Made by a program: the position numbers and the translations under genes. A model generated the notes under the pieces. The model worked only from the letters and a program-made list of their open reading frames with translations, had not been told where the DNA came from and made no database searches. From Pirellulaceae bacterium (GTDB taxonomy: Bacteria > Planctomycetota > Planctomycetia > Pirellulales > Pirellulaceae), in NCBI GenBank assembly GCA_019636385.1, contig JAHBXT010000003.1:930001-994000 (forward strand): DNA of 64,000 nt, read 5' to 3'. Positions 19,877 to 27,150 of this stretch are shown in pieces. Within the stretch, counting starts at the first letter, position 1. Each line of letters starts with the position of its first letter.

Positions 19877-20560
19877 CTACGGGTTGAGCTTAGCACATCT
19901 CAGAGCCAATTGATACTCGGCAGGCGTATCGATATCTGCCACTGCCAACTCTGATGGGAACAATACGAACTGCTGAGGATAGCGTTTGACTAATGCGTCG
20001 ACGCCATGCTGCGGGCCGAGTGCAATAATCTCAGAAGCGCATGCCCATGGCAACAGCGCTGGATGCCCCACGATCGAAGCGTCGAGCGTTGGGCCAAAAC
20101 GAGGCAGCAAAACCGTCCGCTGATCAGTCCGCGCGTCAATGAGGCCATCGATGACTTGGGTAGTCAACCCGGGCAGATCGGCTGGAGCAATGAAGAAACA
20201 TGCGCCTACGGCGGAAACAGGACGAGAAATCAGTGACCTCAAGCCGACGCAGATGGACGCTCTCATATCCTCCGTGGGCTCAATCGGATGTACGATAGTC
20301 ACCGGCCAGCGCTGGCAAACGTCGCGCAGTTCCAGGTCATCGCCGCGGATCACAACGATAGTTTCCGTTACCCGGCTGGTGGTCCAGGCCGCCAGCACTC
20401 GGTCGATCACGCAGCGGGCTGTTGACGCTTCCTCAGTGGCAGAGCGGTGTGTTAGACGTGCAGCGGTCGGACTGGCTACGGGCCAGGGCATCAACAGTTT
20501 GTGCTGCCCCATCCGACGACTGCGACCCGCCGCTGGTATAATCGCGTAACATGGATTCAA
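19877..20560 (-). CDS. MobA/MocA-like molybdenum cofactor nucleotidyltransferase
   Basis: A 227-residue NTP transferase. The N-terminal loop AAGRSRRMGQHKLLMPW (residues 10-26) is the nucleotide-binding signature, followed by IVVIRGDDLEL and the metal-binding region FIAPADLPGL near 120. This fits MocA-like enzymes that attach CMP (or GMP) to molybdopterin for xanthine-dehydrogenase-family enzymes. The position next to XdhC and two Mo hydroxylases supports this; the base specificity is not clear. The start appears to be TTG at 20560, since no ATG precedes the conserved loop. It is 28 bases from the divergent xdhC-like start. Confidence 0.8.
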   Translation of the reverse strand: MNPCYAIIPAAGRSRRMGQHKLLMPWPVASPTAARLTHRSATEEASTARCVIDRVLAAWTTSRVTETIVVIRGDDLELRDVCQRWPVTIVHPIEPTEDMRASICVGLRSLISRPVSAVGACFFIAPADLPGLTTQVIDGLIDARTDQRTVLLPRFGPTLDASIVGHPALLPWACASEIIALGPQHGVDALVKRYPQQFVLFPSELAVADIDTPAEYQLALRCAKLNP

Positions 20561-20588
20561 GGGAGGCGTTCCAGTATGATACAGAGTT

Positions 20589-21380
20589 ATGACGCATAAT
20601 ATCGTAGACCATCATCGGCTGGTGCAAAAGCTGCTTGACCAAGGCGAATCGTTCGCCGCGGTAACCCTGGTCGAAATTCGCGGTAGCGCGCCGCAGATTG
20701 TAGGAGCCAAATGTGTTGTCACGCGCTCAGGCATTGAAGGCGGAACGGTGGGCGGCGGCAAAATCGAAGCCGCAGCCATCGACTACGCTCAACAATTGCT
20801 CGCCAGCGGACAACAACATGCTGAACTGGTCACATGGAACCTGCAAACTGAGATTGGCATGACCTGTGGCGGCGAGGTCAAGCTGTTCTTTGATGTATAC
20901 GCCAATGCGGCCTGGCCAATCGTGATATTCGGAGCTGGGCACATTGCTCAGGCGTTGGTTCGACTATTGTTGAATCTGGATTGTCGAGTCACCTGCATTG
21001 ATACTCGATCCGATTGGCTCAGCAGATTACCGGATGACAACAAGCTGATGAAGATCTGCGTTGATACTCCGCGTGACCTAGTGGCACAGCAACCCGCCAA
21101 CGCATATTTTGTCTTGATGAGCAAGGGGCATGCTACCGACCTGCCCGTGCTGCATGAAATCCTGGCTACACGCAACGCACCCTACGTGGGCGTGATTGGC
21201 AGCCCACAAAAAGCCAGCGTCTTGCGCCGCGATCTAAACAGCCTGGGACTGGCGCCTGATAAGATCAAATCGTTTCACTGTCCAGTTGGATTGCCAATTG
21301 GCAACAACACGCCGGCTGAAATCGCCATCAGCATCGCTGCCCAGTTGTTGCAACACCGCGATGGAAATGCCGACGCTTAA
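20589..21380 (+). CDS. xdhC: XdhC/CoxI family molybdenum cofactor maturation protein
   Basis: Binds molybdenum cofactor, promotes its sulfuration and hands it to a xanthine-dehydrogenase-family enzyme. The 263-residue protein has the N-terminal XdhC motifs (VEIRGSAPQIVGAKCVV, GGTVGGGKIEA), a conserved Cys in GMTCGGEVKLFFD, and a C-terminal Rossmann domain (IVIFGAGHIAQALV near 112, then YVGVIGSPQKASVL). The ending GLPIGNNTPAEIAISIAAQLL is typical. It is divergent from the MocA-like gene and could serve the Ior-type enzyme at 17-19.8 kb, the XDH at 27-31 kb, or both. Confidence 0.9.
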   Translation: MTHNIVDHHRLVQKLLDQGESFAAVTLVEIRGSAPQIVGAKCVVTRSGIEGGTVGGGKIEAAAIDYAQQLLASGQQHAELVTWNLQTEIGMTCGGEVKLFFDVYANAAWPIVIFGAGHIAQALVRLLLNLDCRVTCIDTRSDWLSRLPDDNKLMKICVDTPRDLVAQQPANAYFVLMSKGHATDLPVLHEILATRNAPYVGVIGSPQKASVLRRDLNSLGLAPDKIKSFHCPVGLPIGNNTPAEIAISIAAQLLQHRDGNADA

Positions 21381-21391
21381 ATGGCTGGTTG

Positions 21392-21429
21392 CGCGTGGCT
21401 GGACTGACAATCGTACAATCCGCCACGCG
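21392..21429. terminator. Possible hairpin between convergent genes
   Basis: An 8-base-pair inverted repeat (CGCGTGGC at 21392-21399, GCCACGCG at 21422-21429) with a 22-base loop sits just after the xdhC stop and before the stop of the convergent gene. No U-tract follows on either strand, so this is a weak candidate for a bidirectional terminator. Confidence 0.25.
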
Positions 21430-21464
21430 ACCTAGGACCACCGTACAAAGCCTACTCTCGGCGC

Positions 21465-23660
21465 CTACTCCCGGCGTCGCTCGGGTGGCCCACCGCCTCC
21501 GGTAAACAATCGCATAATGGTGTTCATCTCTTCCAGGCTGATGCTACCATCTTTGTTCAAGTCGATTAGCGCAAACTGTTGTGCCATTCGCGCCGGTAGC
21601 TCTTCCTTCGCCAATTTGCCATCGCCGTTGGTGTCCATCATCTTAAAGATCTCTTCGGGATTGATCTGTTGACCGAAGACGCGACCGCCTGCCGCTGTCG
21701 GGGGCTCTTGACCTTTAGGGTAGGTGACGACATAGAAGCCAATCATCATCTCCTCGAACGTCTGCTCGCCCCAGCTGACTGTCGCTGAAGGGTCTGGATT
21801 GGAGAGATTGCCTTCCGAGTTATCCCAAGTGGCGGTGCAGACCAGCTTGGTGCCCTTGGGCATCAGCTTGGGCTCTTTGAGAACGTAGGTTGTCTGCCAG
21901 TTAAAATCATAGGTCGGCACATCTAACAAGGTTTCTTGCCGACCATCCGGGTAGGTGACATCATAGCGAAATGCCTTGCCGCGAGAGTGCAGGTGCGGCG
22001 TCAGATTCAAGACCATCGTGTCTGCATCGAAAGTCCCCTCGGCTTTGGCCTGATAGTCAGCCGCACCAGGTGGAATGCTGAAGAACGGATTGACTGCCGA
22101 TTCGCTGCGAGCCACATATTTAACCTTTTCTGGATCGGCAAAAATCACGCCCAGGCAACTGCGGTCTTGTTGCGGAGTACCATTGGGTGTGTAGTGCAAT
22201 TGGAAGATCAGTTTCGATCCTGCCTTGATGTGCAGGGCGGTCGTGCCGTCGGATGCCAGCAGGGGCGTTGCGCCAGGGGCATAACCGGCGATTAAGCTCC
22301 CGCCGCCAATACCCGCTCCGCCACCGCGCGGCCCACGTTCTCCACCACCACGGCCGCCAAATCCACCACGCCCACCGAATCCGCCGCGGCGATTCGGGCG
22401 CTCAGCGCCGTCATCGGACGGACCATCGCCTTCGCGCTGAGCCTGTGGTCCGCGCTGGCCGTCGGGTCGCCCGCGCGATCCGCCACCAAAGCCAGCGCCA
22501 AATCCGCCAGCGTCAGGCGGCTGAACGAACACCAAAATATGATGCACCGTCTCCAAGCTGCCTGGCTTCGCCTCTGTAGCCATAATCCATTTGTCTTCTG
22601 TCCAACCGGGGTCCACCACAAAATGGTAGTAGTCAATCACGCCCTCAGCAGGAACATCGACCGGATTGTCACTCATGTAGATCACCTGGTCGGGCTGACC
22701 GATGCTCCAACCTTCAGCGTACTCTTGAGGAGTCGGCAAGTCGTCAGGGTTACCTTGCGGGCAGCCATTGTCGACCCAGGTGGCGATCAGTTGTTTCTCT
22801 TGTTCGCTCAGGCGACTATCGTTCTTAAACGTGCCGTGAGCTGGATTAGCGTGCCAGGGCGGCATGCGCCCCATATCCACGACTTCGCGAATCATTTCGC
22901 CCCAACCGACTACATCCTCATAGCTCTTCATTTCGAACGGCCCGATACGACCAGCTCGATGGCACTCGACACAGTTCTTTTGGAAGATGCGGGCGATCTG
23001 ATTGCTGTAGGTCACCTCGGAGGCTTCATTCGGCTCGCGAACTCGACCGATGTGGCAGCCGATGGCGCTGGTTTCGGCCACACTGACGGGAACGCCTGCC
23101 AACAATTCCTTAACCGCTTCGTACAAGTCGCGACGAGTTGGCTCGGGACGCTGGTAGCCCACGCTGTCGTTGAAGCCGTATTGATCGTCGATGCGCCCGT
23201 GATAGCGCACCACGCGCTGCTTGTCTAGTACAAATACTTCGGGCGTCCGCGCTGCACCGAATTGATCGGCCACGACGTTGCCAGCATCTTTCAGAACAGG
23301 AAAGTCGATTTTATGTCGCTGCGCGTAGGCGGCAATTTCATTGATGGCATCTTGACGGTTGGACATGATGCCTAAAAACGCAACCTTTTGGTCCTTTAGC
23401 TCGCTAGCCAAATCCGAGAGTCGCGGTCCGTAGAGTTTTGCCAGCGGGCATTCCGTTCCCAAAAAGGCCACCACCACCACATCGCTGTCACGCAGATCTT
23501 GCAGCGAATACTCTTTGCCAAACTGGCTCTTGAGTGAAAAATTTTGAATCTTGGCGCCAAGCCGGTTTGAGTCAGCAGCGCGTAATGGCTCGGCCAGCAA
23601 AAACGCAGAAGTGATAGTCAAAGCAGTCGCCAGAATCCGAGCGAGTGTACAGCGTCGCAT
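21465..23660 (-). CDS. Redoxin / c-type cytochrome / Cu type II monooxygenase-like / EF-hand fusion, RGG-insert copy
   Basis: Paralogue of the gene at 157-2214, in the same domain order. Start at ATG 23660, with AAGGAG and good spacing upstream; the product is 731 residues. Signal peptide (about 5-28); redoxin with single Cys in ECPLAKLYG near 70; haem motif CVECH near 232; copper-site candidates VHHILVF near 372, QLHYTPNG and PHLHSRG near 555; two EF-hands (DTNGDGKLAKEE, DLNKDGSISLEE) near 673-715. Unlike its paralogue it has an insertion of about 70 residues rich in Gly and Arg (about 380-457, several RGGFGG units) between the HH and QLH copper motifs. The last residues are Pro/Arg-rich (GGGGPPERRRE). 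Not next to an RND exporter. Confidence 0.85.
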   Translation of the reverse strand: MRRCTLARILATALTITSAFLLAEPLRAADSNRLGAKIQNFSLKSQFGKEYSLQDLRDSDVVVVAFLGTECPLAKLYGPRLSDLASELKDQKVAFLGIMSNRQDAINEIAAYAQRHKIDFPVLKDAGNVVADQFGAARTPEVFVLDKQRVVRYHGRIDDQYGFNDSVGYQRPEPTRRDLYEAVKELLAGVPVSVAETSAIGCHIGRVREPNEASEVTYSNQIARIFQKNCVECHRAGRIGPFEMKSYEDVVGWGEMIREVVDMGRMPPWHANPAHGTFKNDSRLSEQEKQLIATWVDNGCPQGNPDDLPTPQEYAEGWSIGQPDQVIYMSDNPVDVPAEGVIDYYHFVVDPGWTEDKWIMATEAKPGSLETVHHILVFVQPPDAGGFGAGFGGGSRGRPDGQRGPQAQREGDGPSDDGAERPNRRGGFGGRGGFGGRGGGERGPRGGGAGIGGGSLIAGYAPGATPLLASDGTTALHIKAGSKLIFQLHYTPNGTPQQDRSCLGVIFADPEKVKYVARSESAVNPFFSIPPGAADYQAKAEGTFDADTMVLNLTPHLHSRGKAFRYDVTYPDGRQETLLDVPTYDFNWQTTYVLKEPKLMPKGTKLVCTATWDNSEGNLSNPDPSATVSWGEQTFEEMMIGFYVVTYPKGQEPPTAAGGRVFGQQINPEEIFKMMDTNGDGKLAKEELPARMAQQFALIDLNKDGSISLEEMNTIMRLFTGGGGPPERRRE

Positions 23661-24196
23661 AGTGTGTCTCCTTAATGGCACAAAGAGCTACGATCCATGT
23701 CCAATTCGTATTCAATTGCAGGATGTTGGGCTGAGGCGTCAATTATTTTCAGTCTTTATGCCCGCTGGGCGGCCACGGGGCTCACCGCCAACACTAGCAG
23801 TTTCTTCCATTGACGGCCAGATTGCAATTGCAAGACCGCACAATCTGCCGCGATATTCCAAGGTTTTTTACGGGTTCTGCACCTGAGAAACATAGTATCC
23901 AGGAAAGCCACCGGTACGCCAACAATGTTTCGCAAGCTTGGCAAATCGGACAGCTTTACGAAGTCGTAGTGTGCTGCGATTCATACGCCGGCTTGGCACT
24001 GACGATGTACTGTGCTGATTCGCCGAATTGTCAGAAACGTTGCGTTATTCAGAATATCCCTGCGCCCAGTTGGTTGTACGGGGCTCGGCATTGGATTAGA
24101 TTCGGATCTGCCAGTAGAAGCTGTATTTGGTCGGGATGCGGGGTAGCGCTCGTTCGTCGCGACTGTCCATCAGTTCTAGTTGCCAGGGAGACTGCC
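23661..24196. other. Intergenic region, 536 bases
   Basis: The left two-thirds hold no recognisable gene or RNA. From about 24065 onward the sequence is nearly identical to the leader of the second PEP-CTERM gene (see repeat). An open frame runs through from 23810, but its upstream part has no family features and no start signal, so it is treated as read-through. Confidence 0.4.
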
Positions 24197-24340
24197 GTGA
24201 AAACGAAAAGTAAATTGTTGCTGATTGGCTGGGCGATGCTGTTGAGTCTGTGTGTCAGGCAGGCCGATGCGGCGCTGGTGAACTGGACTGTCGATAGCGC
24301 CAACAGCTATGTGCGCATCAACCTGCCGCTGAACTCCACC
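24065..24340 (+). repeat. 5' part of tandem duplication, copy 1
   Basis: The segment from 24065 through the leader and first codons of the first PEP-CTERM gene recurs at 25270-25545 with an offset of 1205 bases. The non-coding 132 bases upstream of the start differ at only a few positions. Similarity continues into the genes: after a short divergent patch (about 24340-24372) it is again nearly identical to about 24610, then falls. Confidence 0.9.
24074..24102 (+). promoter_or_regulatory. Candidate sigma-70-like promoter of PEP-CTERM gene 1
   Basis: TTGTAC (24074-24079) and TAGATT (24097-24102) are 17 bases apart. Matches to consensus are modest (3/6 and 4/6). Support comes from the position: the duplicated block starts just upstream, and the same boxes recur in copy 2 at 25279-25307. 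Confidence 0.3.
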
Positions 24341-25162
24341 TTCACCCTTTCCGGAACAAATCTCTCGGTACGGTTGCGAAATGCGGATAACAGCGCCTGG
24401 AGCGACGCAGGCGGACGGATGTCGCGATTCAGTGGTACGTTGGCAACCGAGTATTCTGAAGATACATTTGGGCCAGGCAGCCCCAACCACATTCAGTACC
24501 TGGACGGGTCCCATGCCCTGCAGTCGATCAACTTCGGCAGCTTCCGGCCCGATCCAGATCAATTCAGTCCTACGGCGACCAACGCCAGCAATCCGGACGG
24601 GCAGTATACGGCTACTGGTGGTTCACCTCACTCCTTCGCGCTCAGAGTGAACTGGACTTCCTTTTTTCCGTCGGGAACGATTGGCTTTTTGGGGTTGCGA
24701 GACGTGCAATACAATGCCAGCGGAGGACTTGTCTCACTAGCGGGAAGTGGCGGTAATTTGACAGCCGGGGCCAACGCCTCAACGTTTAGCTGGTCAGGTG
24801 GTCTGGCGGATGTTGATGGGTTCGACCTCGGACCAGGGTTAGGGCAACGCAATCGCGATAGGGTCGGTGGAGACATGTCGATTTTGTTTAGTACGAACAT
24901 GGAAACCAATGGAGGAGGTCTGACGATCACCAACCTCGGTGGCCTCAACCGTCAGCTTGACCAGATCATTGACATTCCAGTCGTGTTTACGTTCATCGGT
25001 GGTGATACACCGGTGGCTTCCGACGATTCGATAGTTACCGGCAGGTTGCAAGGTCACTTGCGTGCCTTTGCCACTGTGCCAGAACCATCCAGTATACTGC
25101 TGGTGGGCCTTGCAAGCGCTGCAAACATAATGCGTTGGCGACGTAGGGCTCGAGCGCGATAG
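24197..25162 (+). CDS. PEP-CTERM sorting domain protein, copy 1
   Basis: An exported protein of 321 residues from the GTG at 24197, with GGGAG upstream; the ORF is open further back but without signal. It has a signal peptide (KLLLIGWAMLLSLCVRQADA), a beta-rich body with repeated Asn/Ser/Gly and no catalytic motif I recognise, and a C-terminal PEP-CTERM tag: VPEPSSILLVGLA, a short hydrophobic stretch, then RWRRRARAR. Such tags are cut by exosortase and link proteins to the envelope or exopolysaccharide. The N-terminal half is almost identical to the neighbouring copy, the C-terminal half less so. Role unknown; probably a surface or matrix protein. Confidence 0.8.
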   Translation: MKTKSKLLLIGWAMLLSLCVRQADAALVNWTVDSANSYVRINLPLNSTFTLSGTNLSVRLRNADNSAWSDAGGRMSRFSGTLATEYSEDTFGPGSPNHIQYLDGSHALQSINFGSFRPDPDQFSPTATNASNPDGQYTATGGSPHSFALRVNWTSFFPSGTIGFLGLRDVQYNASGGLVSLAGSGGNLTAGANASTFSWSGGLADVDGFDLGPGLGQRNRDRVGGDMSILFSTNMETNGGGLTITNLGGLNRQLDQIIDIPVVFTFIGGDTPVASDDSIVTGRLQGHLRAFATVPEPSSILLVGLASAANIMRWRRRARAR

Positions 25163-25269
25163 CCAGCCGTACAGGGTGACCATAAAACAGTGCCGACCGC
25201 ATTATACTTGGCTTTAAGCGGCCAGTGGCGCATGGCTATAAGTGCTGACTTTCTGCCTAGTTTCTTAAT

Positions 25270-25545
25270 CCCAGTTGGTTGTACGGGGCTCGGCATTGGA
25301 TTAGATTGGGATCTGCCAGTAGAAGCTGTATTTGGTCGGGATGCGGGGTAGTGCTCGTTCGTCGCGACTGTCCGTCAGTTCTAGTTGCCAGGGAGACTGC
25401 CGTGAAAACGAGAAGTAAACTGTTGCTGATTGGCTGGGCGATGCTGTTGAGTCTGTGTGTCAGGCAGGCCGATGCGGCGCTGGTGAACTGGACTGTCGAT
25501 AGCGCCAACAGCTATGTGCGCATCAACCTGCCGCTGAACTCCACT
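25270..25545 (+). repeat. 5' part of tandem duplication, copy 2
   Basis: Counterpart of 24065-24340, shifted by 1205 bases. It covers the leader, the ribosome binding site and the signal-peptide codons of the second PEP-CTERM gene. Sequence left of 25270 shows no similarity to sequence left of 24065, so this is the duplication edge. Confidence 0.9.
25279..25307 (+). promoter_or_regulatory. Candidate sigma-70-like promoter of PEP-CTERM gene 2
   Basis: The same boxes as in copy 1 (TTGTAC, 17 bases, TAGATT), retained in the duplicated leader. If functional, the two genes are transcribed separately under the same control. Confidence 0.3.
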
Positions 25546-26373
25546 GTCAGTATCTCTGGTACGGCTGTGACCATTCGGTTGCGAAATGCGGATAACAGCG
25601 CCTGGAGCGACGCAGGCGGACGGATGTCGCGATTCAGTGGTACGCTGGCAACCGAGTATTCTGAAGATACGTTTGGGCCAGGCAGCCCCAACCACATTCA
25701 ATACCTGGACGGGTCCCATGCCCTGCAGTCGATCAACTTCGGCAGCTTCCGGCCTGATCCTGATCAATTCAGTCCTACGGCGACCAACGCCAGCAATCCG
25801 CAGGGGCAGTATACGGATACTGGTGGTTCGCCCCACTCTTTTGCTATCAGATTTAACCTCCAATCATTGCTGCTGGTTAACCTTCCTCCCGTCTACTACG
25901 GCTTGCGCGATATTCAATATAGCGCCGGCAGTGGCTTAATTGCTCTGGTCGGCAGCGGAGGCAATTATACGGCTGGTGCGAATGCATCAACATTTGGTTG
26001 GAGCGATGGACTGGTTGATATTGATGCCCCCAACATGGGGGTGTTATTAGGGCAGCTTATTCCCGATTCAAGTGGAGGAAGTCTAGCGAGTTGGTTTAGT
26101 ACGAACCTGGAGACTAATAGTGGCGGTTTGACGATCACCAATCTGGGTGGTCTGAGTCGCCAGCTAGACCAGAACATCGACATTCCAGTCTACTTTGCGG
26201 CCTACGACTTTGGCACGTCACAAACCAGTGATGACTGGATTCTGGCCGGTAGGTTGCAAGGGCGCCTGCGTGCCTTTGCAACGGTGCCGGAACCGACAAG
26301 TGGCGTGCTGGTTGGAATTGCAGCTGCGTCAAGCTTGCTGCGTCGGCGTCGGAAGAAGCGGCAATATGAGTAA
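25402..26373 (+). CDS. PEP-CTERM sorting domain protein, copy 2
   Basis: Tandem paralogue of the preceding gene, 323 residues from the GTG at 25402. The same signal peptide with one change (KTRSK for KTKSK) and an almost identical first half, apart from a short patch (VSISGTAVTI against FTLSGTNLSV). The second half has diverged more, for example around the GLRDIQYSAGSG segment. It ends with VPEPTSGVLVGIAAASSLL and RRRRKKR, a PEP-CTERM tag. Exosortase is not in the window. Function unknown. Confidence 0.8.
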   Translation: MKTRSKLLLIGWAMLLSLCVRQADAALVNWTVDSANSYVRINLPLNSTVSISGTAVTIRLRNADNSAWSDAGGRMSRFSGTLATEYSEDTFGPGSPNHIQYLDGSHALQSINFGSFRPDPDQFSPTATNASNPQGQYTDTGGSPHSFAIRFNLQSLLLVNLPPVYYGLRDIQYSAGSGLIALVGSGGNYTAGANASTFGWSDGLVDIDAPNMGVLLGQLIPDSSGGSLASWFSTNLETNSGGLTITNLGGLSRQLDQNIDIPVYFAAYDFGTSQTSDDWILAGRLQGRLRAFATVPEPTSGVLVGIAAASSLLRRRRKKRQYE

Positions 26374-26523
26374 CTTCACGGGAACACGAAATGGCGACGT
26401 GGAGTAATTCGACTGCCATTAGGCGATTGTCAATTTTGCTAATTCCGCGCTGTCCCTCCGCGCCCGCAGTTGACGTTTTCACGAGTGAGCACTGTTCCTA
26501 ACTCCCGCCCGGACCAAGTAACT

Positions 26524-27105
26524 ATGCTTGCAACGCAACTACACCTTTGTCTGCCCAGTTGGCTGTGTTCCCTGACTAGCGAACTAGGGGAATTCAAGTC
26601 GTTGGGCGACCGGATGCGACTGGCCATCGACATTGCTGACCGAAACATATCTCACGCAACCGGTGGACCTTTTGGCGCTGCGGTGTTCGACCTGGAGACG
26701 AATGAATTGGTTGGCGTGGGGGTCAACATGGTCGTTACTTCAGGGTTATCAATTGCCCATGCAGAAATCGTCGCCTTATCTCTCTCTCAGCAACGTTTGA
26801 AGACATTTGATTTGTCAAAGGCCATGTTGCAACTGGTGACCAGTGCTGAACCCTGCTGGATGTGCCTGGGCGCGATTCACTGGGCCGGAGTTCGCTCGGT
26901 TGTATCTGCGGCCCGAGATTCTGACGTTCGTGAAATTGGTTTCGACGAAGGTCACAAACCCCATGATTGGGCTGCTGAGTACGTCAGCAAGGGGATAGAC
27001 GTGATTTGTGACGTCGAGCGTGATGCTGCGGTCAAGGTTTTGCGAAAATACCGGCATTCGGGCGGACATATTTACAATGCTGGGACGTGCCGGCCGTCTG
27101 CATGA
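26524..27105 (+). CDS. guaD: Guanine deaminase-like zinc deaminase (cytidine deaminase fold)
   Basis: Probably turns guanine into xanthine plus ammonia, feeding the XDH encoded next door. From the ATG at 26524 the product is 193 residues. The zinc site is complete: HAE near 79 (with catalytic Glu) and EPCWMCLGAIHWAG near 110, plus GGPFGAAVFD near 42. The overall arrangement, including the C-terminal helix region, resembles GuaD-type nucleobase deaminases more than tRNA-adenosine deaminase TadA. A different amino-purine or nucleoside substrate is possible. A TTG at 26470 would give a longer start without support. It is convergent with xdhB (45 bases between stops) and marks the left edge of the purine island. 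Confidence 0.75.
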   Translation: MLATQLHLCLPSWLCSLTSELGEFKSLGDRMRLAIDIADRNISHATGGPFGAAVFDLETNELVGVGVNMVVTSGLSIAHAEIVALSLSQQRLKTFDLSKAMLQLVTSAEPCWMCLGAIHWAGVRSVVSAARDSDVREIGFDEGHKPHDWAAEYVSKGIDVICDVERDAAVKVLRKYRHSGGHIYNAGTCRPSA

Positions 27106-27150
27106 GTTCGATACCCGACGTTGCCAGCAGCTGGGTGACCAGCGAGTAGG

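Noticed and set aside
22290-22450. Repeat-like stretch considered as a CRISPR or tandem-repeat array
   Set aside because: The units are short Gly/Arg codon repeats within an open frame, with no spacers.
22539-23228. 229-codon frame antisense to the second redoxin fusion
   Set aside because: It lies opposite the haem and redoxin motifs, which are clear; no domain in the antisense frame.
23810-24196. Upstream extension of the first PEP-CTERM frame
   Set aside because: No ribosome binding site; the signal peptide begins at GTG 24197, and the second copy's frame is not open equally far.
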